Source: Desulfobacterales bacterium (GTDB lineage Bacteria > Desulfobacterota > DSM-4660 > Desulfatiglandales > Desulfatiglandaceae). Taken from it: a stretch of 13,014 bases of DNA. The DNA is taken from assembly GCA_027061865.1 (NCBI GenBank), contig JAMOVZ010000111.1:1-13014 (forward strand), in the 5' to 3' direction. The notes beneath the pieces were generated by a model that worked only from the letters and a program-made list of their open reading frames with translations, was not told the origin of the DNA and made no database searches. Position numbers and translations under genes: made by a program. Of the stretch, positions 1 to 8,372 are shown one piece after another (within the stretch, counting starts at the first letter, position 1; each line of letters begins with the position of its first letter).

Positions 1-654
1 AAGATGATCCAGTCCATGTATATGGCCTGGGGGTTCAGGGTGCCTGTGTATCCAAAGATCTCTGGCACTTCCACTGCATTGGCGGTATTGAACAACCTGA
101 CCCGCAACCCATATGCCGCGGCTATGGCCGTTGACGGCGAAGACGGAGGCACAGGGGCTGCCTACAATGTCTCCATGGACCATATGGGCCATCCCATTGC
201 AAGCTGCATCAGGGACTGTTACCTCAACCTGGTGGCCGTAGGCCAGCAGAATGAGATTCCACTTTTTGCAGCAGGCGGGGTGGGAAAAAGCGGAAATCTT
301 GCAGCCAATGCCGCTGCCCTCATCATGCTGGGTGCAAGTGGAGTCCAGGTCGGCAAGTACATTATGCAAGCGGCTGCAGGCTGCTTGGGTTCTGAGAAAA
401 AGCGGTGCAATATTTGTAATGTGGGCCTCTGCCCCAAAGGTATAACCTCTCAGGATCCTCGCCTTTACAGGCGGCTGAATCCAGAGGATGTGGCCCAAAG
501 GGTGGTGGATGTGTTTCTAAGCTTTGACATGGAACTTCGCAAAATCGTTGCTCCTTTGGGCAGATCCACATCACTGCCCGTAGGGATGTCAGATGCGATC
601 GGGATAGATGACAAGGCGGCAGCCGACAGGCTCAAGATACGATATGTAATTTAG
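1..654 (+). CDS. gltB: Glutamate synthase, FMN/3Fe-4S synthase domain (C-terminal part, cut by window start)
   Basis: This is the C-terminal part of the glutamate synthase central domain, which binds FMN and converts 2-oxoglutarate plus glutamine-derived ammonia into glutamate. The frame is open from base 1, so the start lies outside the window. Counting from the ATG at position 4, an FMN/phosphate-binding stretch DGEDGGTGA lies at residues 44-52, AAGGVGKSG at 89-97 and GASGVQVGK at 110-118. An iron-sulphur motif CNICNVGLCPKGI lies at 135-147, with Cys135, Cys138 and Cys143. The E. coli GltB ligands are spaced C-x5-C-x4-C, so the CxxCx4C spacing here is a variant. The protein ends soon after this domain. 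The GXGXG domain that normally follows in GltB is on the next gene, so this is the split type of glutamate synthase. The glutaminase domain is expected upstream. The next gene begins 65 bases downstream and is probably co-transcribed. Confidence 0.9.
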   Translation, partial: KMIQSMYMAWGFRVPVYPKISGTSTALAVLNNLTRNPYAAAMAVDGEDGGTGAAYNVSMDHMGHPIASCIRDCYLNLVAVGQQNEIPLFAAGGVGKSGNLAANAAALIMLGASGVQVGKYIMQAAAGCLGSEKKRCNICNVGLCPKGITSQDPRLYRRLNPEDVAQRVVDVFLSFDMELRKIVAPLGRSTSLPVGMSDAIGIDDKAAADRLKIRYVI

Positions 655-719
655 GCTTTTACGATTTGTTCACTTTTAAAACAAAGGCATATCTAAAAGT
701 TTTATCAGGGTAGGAACCA

Positions 720-3119
720 ATGGCAGAACACCAGGAATTCTTCACCATAGATGGACGCGAAAACGGGATAAGGTTGGAGTCCAGGGTCCTGGAGGAAAGG
801 GTGCAGGAGGCGGTTAGGGCTGGTTACCGCCGCATTCATATCAGGGCTTATGGTCAGCACGGCTTGGGAGGCCGCCTCTGGGTTGCTGGGCAGGAAAAGG
901 TTTATGTAAAGATTACGGGCCACGCAGGCCAGAGGCTGGGCTCAATGGGATTCCCCAACACAACTATTGAACTGATGGGGCCGGCCTCAGATGATGTGGG
1001 TTGGCTCAACACGGGAGCGACGATCATCATCCACGGCAATGCCACCAATGGGGTTGCCAATGCAATGGCCCAGGGCAAGATACTAGTGGCAGGCAATATT
1101 GGGGCCCGCGGCATGACCATGACGAAGCACAATCCAAGATTCGCCCCTCCCGAGCTATGGGTCTTGGGTTCTGTTGGAGACTACTTTGGCGAATTCATGG
1201 CTGGCGGGGTATCCGTGGTTTGCGGCCATGAACCCCAGACACCTGACAATATCTTAGGTTACAGACCATTGGTCGGCATGGTGGGGGGCAGGGTCTTTTT
1301 CCGGGGCCCTATAAAGGGTTATAGCAAGGCAGATGCAAAGGAACTCCAGATCGATGAAGAGGCATGGGAGTGGCTGAAAAGGGGCATGAGAGAGTTCCTC
1401 TTTGCCATTGGGCGAGAAGAACTCTTGGAGCGGCTGCTCAAGCGGGATGAATGGCGGCTATTAGTGGCCCGAAGGCCGGAGGAAAAACTCGAGCGTGGCC
1501 GAATGACCTTGTCCGCATTCCGGAAACAAGTCTGGGAAAAGGAACTGGGGCCGGGCGGTATGCTAGGAGACCTTCTGGAGCCGGAAGATATTCCTATACC
1601 TCTTATTACCACTGGAGAGCTTCGCCGATTCATTCCCATTTGGGAGAACAAGAAATATGCCCCTCCATGCCAAGACGCATGTCCTACGGGAATACCGGTG
1701 AGGGACAGGTGGACCTTGGTGCGCCAAGGAAAACTGCAGGAGGCCATAGACTTGGCCTTGAAGTACACTCCATTTCCCGCTTCGGTCTGTGGCTATCTTT
1801 GCCCGAATATCTGCATGACGGCCTGCACGCGCCAAGAGGCCATGATGCCATCGGTGGATATCACCATGCTGGGCAAGGCCAGCATCAATGCCAAAGTGCC
1901 AGAGTTTCCTGAGCCTTCGGGAAAACGTGTGGCCGTGATCGGTGGGGGGCCGGCAGGGATTTCCGTTGCTTGGCAGTTGAGGCACGCAGGCCATGAGGCA
2001 GTCATATACGACATGGCCAAGGAGTTGGGTGGAAAACTTTCAACTGTGATACCCGAGGCAAGAATACCAAAAGAGGTCTTGGAAAAGGAATTAAAAAGGG
2101 CAGCGGAGGTGCTGCCCCGCGTACAGTTAAACCGCAAGCTCACTCGCGAGGATTTGGAGCGTCTCAAAGATGAATATGACATAATAGTGCTTGCCACAGG
2201 CGCCCAGATACCGAGGCTCCTTCCCGTCCCCGGAAAGGAGCGCCTCATCCCTGCTAACGAATTCCTCAAAAAGGCCAAGGAGGGCAAGATCAAGCCGGGA
2301 GAGAAAGTTGTAATAATCGGGGCCGGCAATGTGGGCTGCGATGTGGCGGCGGAAGCCCACCGGCTGGGAGCGCGCTCCATCACCCTCATAGACATCCAAA
2401 AGCCTGCGGCCTTTGGCAAGGAAAGGGCCCATGCCGAGGCCATAGGGGCGGAATTCAAATGGCCCTGTTTTACACAAGAGATCACGGAAGAGGGCGTGCT
2501 GCTCACCACAGGAGAGCTCCTTGAGGCCGACACTGTGGTCATAGCTATAGGTGATGTGCCGGAGACTGATTTCTTGCCAGACTCTGTAAAGACAGAAGGC
2601 GGTTTTGTTGTAGTCAATGATTACTACCAAACCACTGACCCAAAGATCTTTGCAATAGGCGACCTGGTGAGCCCAGGGCTTCTAACAGATGCAATTGGGG
2701 CGGGCCGCAAGGCAGCAGCAGCCATTGCAGACATCCTGGATGGAAAGATCACGGCATCGGCCCTTGCAAGGCTTTCTCCATTGGAAGAAGAACCGGTCCT
2801 GTTTGAATCCAGGCTGAGCGAATTTGTGGATCTTCCCCCGGTTATTGAGCGGGCCCGGGTCTCCCTTGAGTATTTTGACCCCAGGGTGTGCAGTTTCTCA
2901 GGGGTGGATGAGTGCGGCATTTCCTGCTCTTCGTGCGGGGCATGCAGGGACTGTGGACTTTGCGTAGAGATATGCCCTCAGGCCGCCATCAGCCGCAAGG
3001 GGCTTGATGACGAGGAATGGGAATACATGGTGGACCCTAGCCGCTGCATTGGCTGCGGTTTTTGTGCAGGCGCATGCCCCTGTGGCATATGGGCATTGGT
3101 CCCAAACGAGCCCCTCTAG
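720..3119 (+). CDS. gltD: Fused glutamate synthase subunit: GXGXG domain + GltD-type FAD/NAD(P)H oxidoreductase + 2x[4Fe-4S] ferredoxin
   Basis: This 799-residue protein joins three modules. Residues about 1-250 are the glycine-rich beta-helix (GXGXG) domain normally at the C-terminus of GltB; its glycine repeats run over about 66-170. Residues about 300-680 are a GltD-type reductase. It has an N-terminal Fe-S cysteine set (Cys317, 321, 357, 361, 365, 369), an FAD-binding GGGPAG at 408-413, an NAD(P)H-binding GAGNVG at 534-539, and the closing FAIGD at 644-648. Residues about 736-790 are a bacterial ferredoxin: CxxCxxCxxxCP at 742-753 and 776-787, with extra cysteines at 736, 739 and 788. The role is to pass electrons from a pyridine nucleotide, or from or to ferredoxin, to the FMN subunit encoded just upstream. 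The start is supported by TAGGA six bases before the ATG. The gene ends 6 bases from the convergent glnE stop. The ferredoxin tail makes the true electron donor uncertain. Confidence 0.92.
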   Translation: MAEHQEFFTIDGRENGIRLESRVLEERVQEAVRAGYRRIHIRAYGQHGLGGRLWVAGQEKVYVKITGHAGQRLGSMGFPNTTIELMGPASDDVGWLNTGATIIIHGNATNGVANAMAQGKILVAGNIGARGMTMTKHNPRFAPPELWVLGSVGDYFGEFMAGGVSVVCGHEPQTPDNILGYRPLVGMVGGRVFFRGPIKGYSKADAKELQIDEEAWEWLKRGMREFLFAIGREELLERLLKRDEWRLLVARRPEEKLERGRMTLSAFRKQVWEKELGPGGMLGDLLEPEDIPIPLITTGELRRFIPIWENKKYAPPCQDACPTGIPVRDRWTLVRQGKLQEAIDLALKYTPFPASVCGYLCPNICMTACTRQEAMMPSVDITMLGKASINAKVPEFPEPSGKRVAVIGGGPAGISVAWQLRHAGHEAVIYDMAKELGGKLSTVIPEARIPKEVLEKELKRAAEVLPRVQLNRKLTREDLERLKDEYDIIVLATGAQIPRLLPVPGKERLIPANEFLKKAKEGKIKPGEKVVIIGAGNVGCDVAAEAHRLGARSITLIDIQKPAAFGKERAHAEAIGAEFKWPCFTQEITEEGVLLTTGELLEADTVVIAIGDVPETDFLPDSVKTEGGFVVVNDYYQTTDPKIFAIGDLVSPGLLTDAIGAGRKAAAAIADILDGKITASALARLSPLEEEPVLFESRLSEFVDLPPVIERARVSLEYFDPRVCSFSGVDECGISCSSCGACRDCGLCVEICPQAAISRKGLDDEEWEYMVDPSRCIGCGFCAGACPCGIWALVPNEPL

Positions 3120-3125
3120 TCAAGG

Positions 3126-6100
3126 CTAATAACCATAGCTTCCCACATATCTCTCAAATCTTGCCTTTATTCTGCCGGTGCGCTCTTCGAGCTGTTCGGA
3201 GAGGCGCTCTCGTGTCCCCTCTGGGCCAAAAAGCCTTTTTGCGAGGGCCTCCATCTCTTCGGCGCTCTTGGGTAATGAATGGATCTGCCTGTCTTCCATG
3301 ATTTGAAGTAAGTGTTCAACCCTCCTCAAGAACAGGTAATCCTCCGCCAAAGAGTCTGCGTCCCCGGGAGAGATAATGTTTGCATCTGACAGTTTCTCAA
3401 GGGCCTCTAATGTGTTGCCAGCAAGGAGTTCCGGGAGTTCTGGCATGTGTGCAAGCTGGAGGGCCTGGGTCATGAATTCCACATCCCGGATACCGCCGAT
3501 TCCAGTCTTTAAATCCCTGGTCTTAATGATTGCCCTTGTTGCCATCCTGATAGCTTCTTGCCTCATGTGGCAAACCGTTTGAAATATTTCTTCGGGCCTC
3601 CTTTTGGCCATGAGTATCTCTCTGATCCTCAGGCACACCCGTCTGCCCAGTTCCATGTCACCTGCAATGGGCCGCATCTTTAAGGCCGCCAGCAGTTCCC
3701 ACATGGCTGCATGGCGCTCGTAATAATGTATTAGCGATGAAGGGAACTGGACCAGTTCTCCGCCCCTGCCATAGGGCCTTAACCTGAGATCCACCCGGTA
3801 TAAATAACCTTCTTCGGTGTGGGCAGATAGATCCGCACGCACCATTTCAAGAATGGTGGCTGCCCGTGTTTTGGCATCCGTGTCTTCCTCTTCGGCCACG
3901 ACGCAGAGTAGATCAATGTCAGAGCTGTAGTTCAGCTCGCCTCCACCAAGCTTCCCCATGGCAAAGATGCAAAGGGGTGGGACGTGATCCTTCTCACCAA
4001 ATCTGGCCACAGCTCCCTTCAATGCATAGGAAACCATGACTTCTGCAAGAAGAGAGAGCTCTTCCATGATGATTTTCATGGGTATCTTGAGGTACATGTC
4101 TCTGATGCCGACCCTCAAGATCTCCCTTCTCCTAAGCCTTCGAATGCGGTTACGCCACTCGCCCAAATCGTCAGAGGTCTCAAGGGCCTTGGCCACCTCT
4201 TGTTCAAGCCCGGAGCGGTCTCTTTTTTCGTGGAGGAGATCAGGCATTACAACCCAGTCTAAGAATCCAGGGTTTCGTATGAGGGTGTCTGAGAGGAACT
4301 GGCTGTAAGAGAAGATGTTGAGCATGATTTCGAGACGCAACGGTTGAGAGAGAAGCAGGTTGTAATGAAACTCTGGGCTGGGTATGGAGCGGATAAACCT
4401 CTCCCAATTGTTGAGAGCCATGTCTGGATCTGGAGTCCTGGAAAGAAGCTCAAATGCCACTACTGCCAAACGGGCAAAGGCCTCCTGGCGCGTTCCCTCT
4501 CCAGCAAGCTCTCTGAGGTTACTGTAGGCCCTTGAAGTGTTCTTTAGGCCAAAGCCGCGGAGGATCTTTTCTTTGAGCTTCTCGCCCAATCCTTCTGAGA
4601 GGACGAGATCTGCCACAGTACCGGTTTCAGGCCCTGGAAGAGCATCGCGGCCGAAATACCGCTCAAAAAAGGCACGGACCGATGCGGTATGCGACTCAAA
4701 GTCAATCCACAACTGCTCCCCTGGTTCAAAGGCACCAGTGGGCTTGTAACCCATGCGTCTTGCAAGATGGTTCAGCTCGTCCGATCCCCGGGGAGGAAGG
4801 AAAAGGTCCTTAGCAGAGCCTCTCAGCATCCTGAGCGCATTAATGAGGTGGCGTAGAAACCCATAGGCCTTGAGCATACGGTTGGTCTGCTCCGGGGCGA
4901 GAACTCCGGCCTCAGTAAGCAGGTGGAGGGCCTCGTGGAGAAGGGGGGTGCGGAGCTCAGGCCTTTCTTGGCCATGCATAACCTGCAGGATCTGGATTCC
5001 ATACTCCAAATCCACGAGCCCTCCTGGGCTGAACTTGGCATTAATTCTCTGGCCGCCGGTTTTTTCCCTGAATTGCTTGTCTCTCAACTCGAGTATTTCT
5101 TGGACATCCAGGACCCCCTTTCCCGCATATATCATCTCGTCGCGGAGCCGCTCCACTTGAGTTCCAAAACCCTTCTCTCCGGCAACAGCCCTCATGCGCA
5201 CCAGGGAAAGCCGCTCATATGAGTGGGCGCCGCCCCCCGGCCCGTAATACTTGCAAAAGCTTTCAAGGCTGACCGCCAAAGGCCCTGATGAGCCATGGGG
5301 CCTTAATCGCAAATCTATCTCAAAGATCCCTTCCCGTTTCGCCTTGATGAATGCCTTTACCCCTCTTACCAGCTTTTCAAAGAACTCGGCATTGGTGATA
5401 GAGTCCTCCCCGCTGGTGTTCCCGTGGTCGCTATAGATGAACATCAGCTCAATGTCAGAGGCATAACCAAGGGCAGCTCCCCCCAGCTTGCCCAGCCCCA
5501 TTACGGCAAACCTTGCTTGAAGCCCGGCTACTGTGACGGGGAACCCGTAACGTTCCACCAAGTTGGCATAAACAAGTTCTGTGGCGGCAGCCACTACGGC
5601 CTCAGCCAGTGCTGTAAGCCTTGCAGAAAGCCACTCGAACCCCAAATCTGGATTGAGTATGTGGTCAAGATCTATAAGGAAGATTTCTTGGTCCTTAAAG
5701 CGGTTGAGCCTCTCGGCCTGCTCTTCAAAGCTCTCTGCCCCCTTAATGGCTTCGTATAGCTTGTGGCGCAGCCTCTGTGGTTCAGTGCTGAATTGGCTAT
5801 TGCCCAGGTGAGGTCTCAGCAGTGGAATCAGGCTTTCATGTTGCTGCCTTATAAAGTCTTCCCACAAGAAATCGCTTGTGCCCAAAAGCCTCGCCAGGTT
5901 TTCAAGAGTCCTGGGGTTGGCTAGGATGCTTGCCCACATCTCCTTGTTGGGGAGTTTTACAAGATCATCCACTATGTGCTCGAAGCGGGAAAGGGCGCTG
6001 AAGGGATCAGGGGCATTTGCCAGATAGTGTGTAAACTCCTTTGTCAACAAAACGCAGAACTTGATCCTATCAAGCCTTGATGGGTCTTCTATTTTGTTGC

Positions 6101-6854
6101 CGTGGCGGTCCAACAGATCAATTTCATCCTCAACCCTGAAGCCCACGGTGCGTATTCTCACCCTCTCAATGGAGACGCCCTGGCTGGAGAGGGCGTTGGT
6201 AAGGGAGTAAAGAAACGCCGGGGTGTCCTCTGCCACAACCTTAAGCGTGGTGTAAGGACCACTTTGATTGTCAACCGTTATATTCATCGGATATAAGGTG
6301 GGAAAGACCCTGGACTTGAGTTGGGCAAGCCTTTTTACCACCAGCTCGTTTACAAAGTGCCTGGCCTCTTTTAGGGGTTCAGCTCCGCCCTTTTCCAGAA
6401 GCCTGAGTACATAGGTGATGTGTTGTCGCAATTCTTCTTTCCATTGCTCAAAGGGAAGAGAAGAGTCGACTTCTCCTGTGAAGTGATCAATTATGCGGCG
6501 CCTGATGGAAAAGGCCTCTGTTTCGTTCTGTGTGGGTTTGTAAGTGAATATGTCACCGGAGGTGATGTTGTAGCCCATGGCTGCGAGGATGCCGGTTAGA
6601 AGGGAAAATTCGTGGGGATAGTCAAAGGCCAAAACAGTGATATCCAACAAACCATCGGCTCGCTCTTCAATCAAGAGTCGACCAGGGTTTTCGGAGTCCA
6701 GTGATGAGAGGATTTTTATGTGGGCCCTGATTTCCTCTTCTGTGAATTTGGTCAGGTACTGCTGGTCCAGGAGGTCCAGATGAGCCCTGGCAAATTCTGC
6801 CTCACGCCCTCTCAAGCCTTGAAGTAGTTTTTCCGTATCAAACAAGGAATCCAT
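3126..6854 (-). CDS. glnE: GlnE-like glutamine synthetase adenylyltransferase/de-adenylylase with N-terminal tandem ACT domains and reversed catalytic halves
   Basis: This 1242-residue protein is longer than E. coli GlnE (about 946). Residues about 68-125 and 200-270 resemble the ACT domains of GlnD; the second contains RTVGFRVEDEIDLLD (235-249), much like the GlnD ACT repeat. Two GlnE nucleotidyltransferase halves follow. The first has GKLGGAALGYASDIE (455-469), IDLRLRPHG (513-521) and GGLVDLEY (611-618). The second has GKLGGGELNYSSDID (968-982), VDLRLRPYG (1021-1029), GGIRDVEF (1120-1127) and FLRRVEHLLQ (1175-1184). LGYxSD and GGLxDxE[WY] are traits of the C-terminal adenylyltransferase half in known GlnE. 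ELNYxSD, GGxRDxEF and FLRRxExxLQ are traits of the N-terminal de-adenylylase half. The order therefore looks swapped. The first half has Glu469 where Asp is usual; the fold tolerates Glu. The likely substrate is the glnA product encoded upstream. A GAGAGG ribosome site lies about 10 bases before the ATG, and a terminator lies 27 bases upstream of it. Family: very sure. Swap: fairly sure, by motif comparison from memory. Confidence 0.9.
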   Translation of the reverse strand: MDSLFDTEKLLQGLRGREAEFARAHLDLLDQQYLTKFTEEEIRAHIKILSSLDSENPGRLLIEERADGLLDITVLAFDYPHEFSLLTGILAAMGYNITSGDIFTYKPTQNETEAFSIRRRIIDHFTGEVDSSLPFEQWKEELRQHITYVLRLLEKGGAEPLKEARHFVNELVVKRLAQLKSRVFPTLYPMNITVDNQSGPYTTLKVVAEDTPAFLYSLTNALSSQGVSIERVRIRTVGFRVEDEIDLLDRHGNKIEDPSRLDRIKFCVLLTKEFTHYLANAPDPFSALSRFEHIVDDLVKLPNKEMWASILANPRTLENLARLLGTSDFLWEDFIRQQHESLIPLLRPHLGNSQFSTEPQRLRHKLYEAIKGAESFEEQAERLNRFKDQEIFLIDLDHILNPDLGFEWLSARLTALAEAVVAAATELVYANLVERYGFPVTVAGLQARFAVMGLGKLGGAALGYASDIELMFIYSDHGNTSGEDSITNAEFFEKLVRGVKAFIKAKREGIFEIDLRLRPHGSSGPLAVSLESFCKYYGPGGGAHSYERLSLVRMRAVAGEKGFGTQVERLRDEMIYAGKGVLDVQEILELRDKQFREKTGGQRINAKFSPGGLVDLEYGIQILQVMHGQERPELRTPLLHEALHLLTEAGVLAPEQTNRMLKAYGFLRHLINALRMLRGSAKDLFLPPRGSDELNHLARRMGYKPTGAFEPGEQLWIDFESHTASVRAFFERYFGRDALPGPETGTVADLVLSEGLGEKLKEKILRGFGLKNTSRAYSNLRELAGEGTRQEAFARLAVVAFELLSRTPDPDMALNNWERFIRSIPSPEFHYNLLLSQPLRLEIMLNIFSYSQFLSDTLIRNPGFLDWVVMPDLLHEKRDRSGLEQEVAKALETSDDLGEWRNRIRRLRRREILRVGIRDMYLKIPMKIIMEELSLLAEVMVSYALKGAVARFGEKDHVPPLCIFAMGKLGGGELNYSSDIDLLCVVAEEEDTDAKTRAATILEMVRADLSAHTEEGYLYRVDLRLRPYGRGGELVQFPSSLIHYYERHAAMWELLAALKMRPIAGDMELGRRVCLRIREILMAKRRPEEIFQTVCHMRQEAIRMATRAIIKTRDLKTGIGGIRDVEFMTQALQLAHMPELPELLAGNTLEALEKLSDANIISPGDADSLAEDYLFLRRVEHLLQIMEDRQIHSLPKSAEEMEALAKRLFGPEGTRERLSEQLEERTGRIKARFERYVGSYGY

Positions 6855-6881
6855 AAATAATCGCCCTCTCAGATAAGGTAC

Positions 6882-6917
6882 AAAAAAGGGGTATCGATTG
6901 CAATCTCGATACCCCTT
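6882..6917 (-). terminator. Intrinsic terminator between glnA and glnE
   Basis: A perfect 12-bp inverted repeat (left arm 6886-6897, right arm 6906-6917, arms aaggggtatcga/tcgatacccctt) encloses an 8-base loop. On the minus strand it is followed directly by a run of six T (6887-6882). It begins about 30 bases after the glnA stop and ends 27 bases before the glnE ATG. It therefore punctuates the glnA message and leaves almost no room for a separate glnE promoter downstream of it. Confidence 0.9.
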
Positions 6918-6947
6918 GATATGTTTATTTGGGCGACAATACCGGGA

Positions 6948-8372
6948 CTAGATATCGTAGTAGAGGGCAAACTCCCACGGATGCGGCCTCAGTTCCACGG
7001 CCTGGACCTCATTGGTCATTTTGTAGGAGATCCAGGTCTCGATCACATCAGAGGTGAACACGTCGCCCTTGAGAAGGTAGTCGTGATCTTCAGCCAAGGC
7101 GTTGAGGGCCTCCCTTAGGGATCCAGGGGTTTGAGGCACCTTTGCGAGCTCCTCAGGAGGCAAATCATATATATCCTTGTCAAGCGGCTCGCCCGGGTCG
7201 ATCTTGTTTTGAATGCCATCCAGAACAGCCATCAGCATGGCAGAAAATGCCAAATAGGGATTGCAGCTTGGGTCAGGGCACCTGAACTCGAGCCTCTTTG
7301 ATTTAGGCGAAGTAGAATAAAGCGGGATCCTTACTGCAGCGCTTCTGTTTCGCCTGGAATAGGCCAGGTTCACCGGTGCCTCAAAGCCAGGCACCAGTCT
7401 CTTGTAACTATTGGTCGTGGGGCTGGTGAAGGCGAGAAGGGAGGGGGCGTGCTTGAGAAGCCCGCCAATGGCGTACATTGCAATTTCTGAAAGGCCGGCA
7501 TATCCGTCGCCAGCAAAGATAGGCTGTCCTTCCTTCCACAAGGAGACGTGGACGTGCATGCCCGTGCCGTTATCATTGAAAAGCGGCTTTGGCATGAATG
7601 TAACCGTCTTGTTGTGCTTGCGCGCCGTATTCTTTATCACGTACTTGTATTTGAGGAGATTATCGGCCATCTGTACAAGCGGGGCGAAGCGCATGTCGAT
7701 CTCAGCCTGTCCCCCTGTCGCCACCTCGTGGTGCTGGGCCTCTATGGGGACACCGATCTTCTCAAGGGTCAGCATCATCTCGCTTCGAATGTCCTGCATA
7801 CTGTCAGTGGGGGGCACCGGGAAATATCCCTCCTTGTATCTGGGTTTGTATCCCAGGTTTGGGTTTTCTTCCCTTCCAGTGTTCCACCTGCCTTCTATGG
7901 AGTCAATGAAGTAATATCCCTCGTGTTCGTTCTGGTCGAAACGGATATCGTCGAATATGAAGAACTCGGCCTCGGGTCCAAAATAGGCCACGTCTCCGAT
8001 CCCAGTGGACTTGAGATAATTTTCAGCCTTTCTCGCAATGTTTCGTGGGTCACGGGTATAATCCTCTCCTGTTACCGGATCGCAGATATTGCAGATCAAT
8101 ACCAGGGTCTTATGGGTGAAAAAGGGATCGATAAAGGCGGTTTCTGCAACAGGTTTTACCAGCATGTCGGATTCATTGATGGCTTGCCATCCCCTAATGC
8201 TTGAACCATCAAAACCTAGCCCGTCCTCGAATGTGCCCTCTTCCAGCTCCCGTGCAGGGATGGAGAAATGCTGCCAAAGGCCGGGGAAATCCATGAACCT
8301 GAGGTCCACGACTTCAACATTCTCCTCTTTGATAAGCGCTAAAACATCTTTTGGGCTTTTGATTTCACTCAT
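6948..8372 (-). CDS. glnA: Glutamine synthetase, type I (adenylylatable, GSI-beta-like)
   Basis: Catalyses ATP-dependent formation of glutamine from glutamate and ammonium, as a cytoplasmic dodecamer. The 474-residue length is typical of type I enzymes. Visible motifs are GFDGSSIRGW (53-62), metal-binding Glu134 and Glu136 in GPEAEFF, Glu216 in HHEVATGGQ, Glu224, the ATP/substrate segment NDNGTGMHVHVSLW (266-279) with His273, the RNRSAAVRIP arginine segment (341-350), and Glu362 in KRLEFRCPDP. Tyr402 in DIYDLPPEE matches the adenylylated tyrosine of E. coli (Tyr397, NLYDLPPEE), which fits the presence of glnE directly downstream. The start is set by an AGGAGGAG ribosome site ending about 8 bases before the ATG. 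A sigma-54-like promoter lies about 115 bases upstream of the start codon. The gene ends in a strong terminator. Confidence 0.98.
   Translation of the reverse strand: MSEIKSPKDVLALIKEENVEVVDLRFMDFPGLWQHFSIPARELEEGTFEDGLGFDGSSIRGWQAINESDMLVKPVAETAFIDPFFTHKTLVLICNICDPVTGEDYTRDPRNIARKAENYLKSTGIGDVAYFGPEAEFFIFDDIRFDQNEHEGYYFIDSIEGRWNTGREENPNLGYKPRYKEGYFPVPPTDSMQDIRSEMMLTLEKIGVPIEAQHHEVATGGQAEIDMRFAPLVQMADNLLKYKYVIKNTARKHNKTVTFMPKPLFNDNGTGMHVHVSLWKEGQPIFAGDGYAGLSEIAMYAIGGLLKHAPSLLAFTSPTTNSYKRLVPGFEAPVNLAYSRRNRSAAVRIPLYSTSPKSKRLEFRCPDPSCNPYLAFSAMLMAVLDGIQNKIDPGEPLDKDIYDLPPEELAKVPQTPGSLREALNALAEDHDYLLKGDVFTSDVIETWISYKMTNEVQAVELRPHPWEFALYYDI

Noticed and set aside
671..703. Inverted repeat ACTTTTA/TAAAAGT between the two glutamate synthase genes
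   Set aside because: Seven AT-rich pairs with a 15-base or longer loop are too weak to act as a terminator; the genes are probably one operon.
1793..2617. Long minus-strand open frame (274 codons) opposite the GltD part
   Set aside because: Its sequence is Ser/Pro-rich with no recognisable domain, while the opposite strand encodes a clear GltD; it is a codon-bias shadow.
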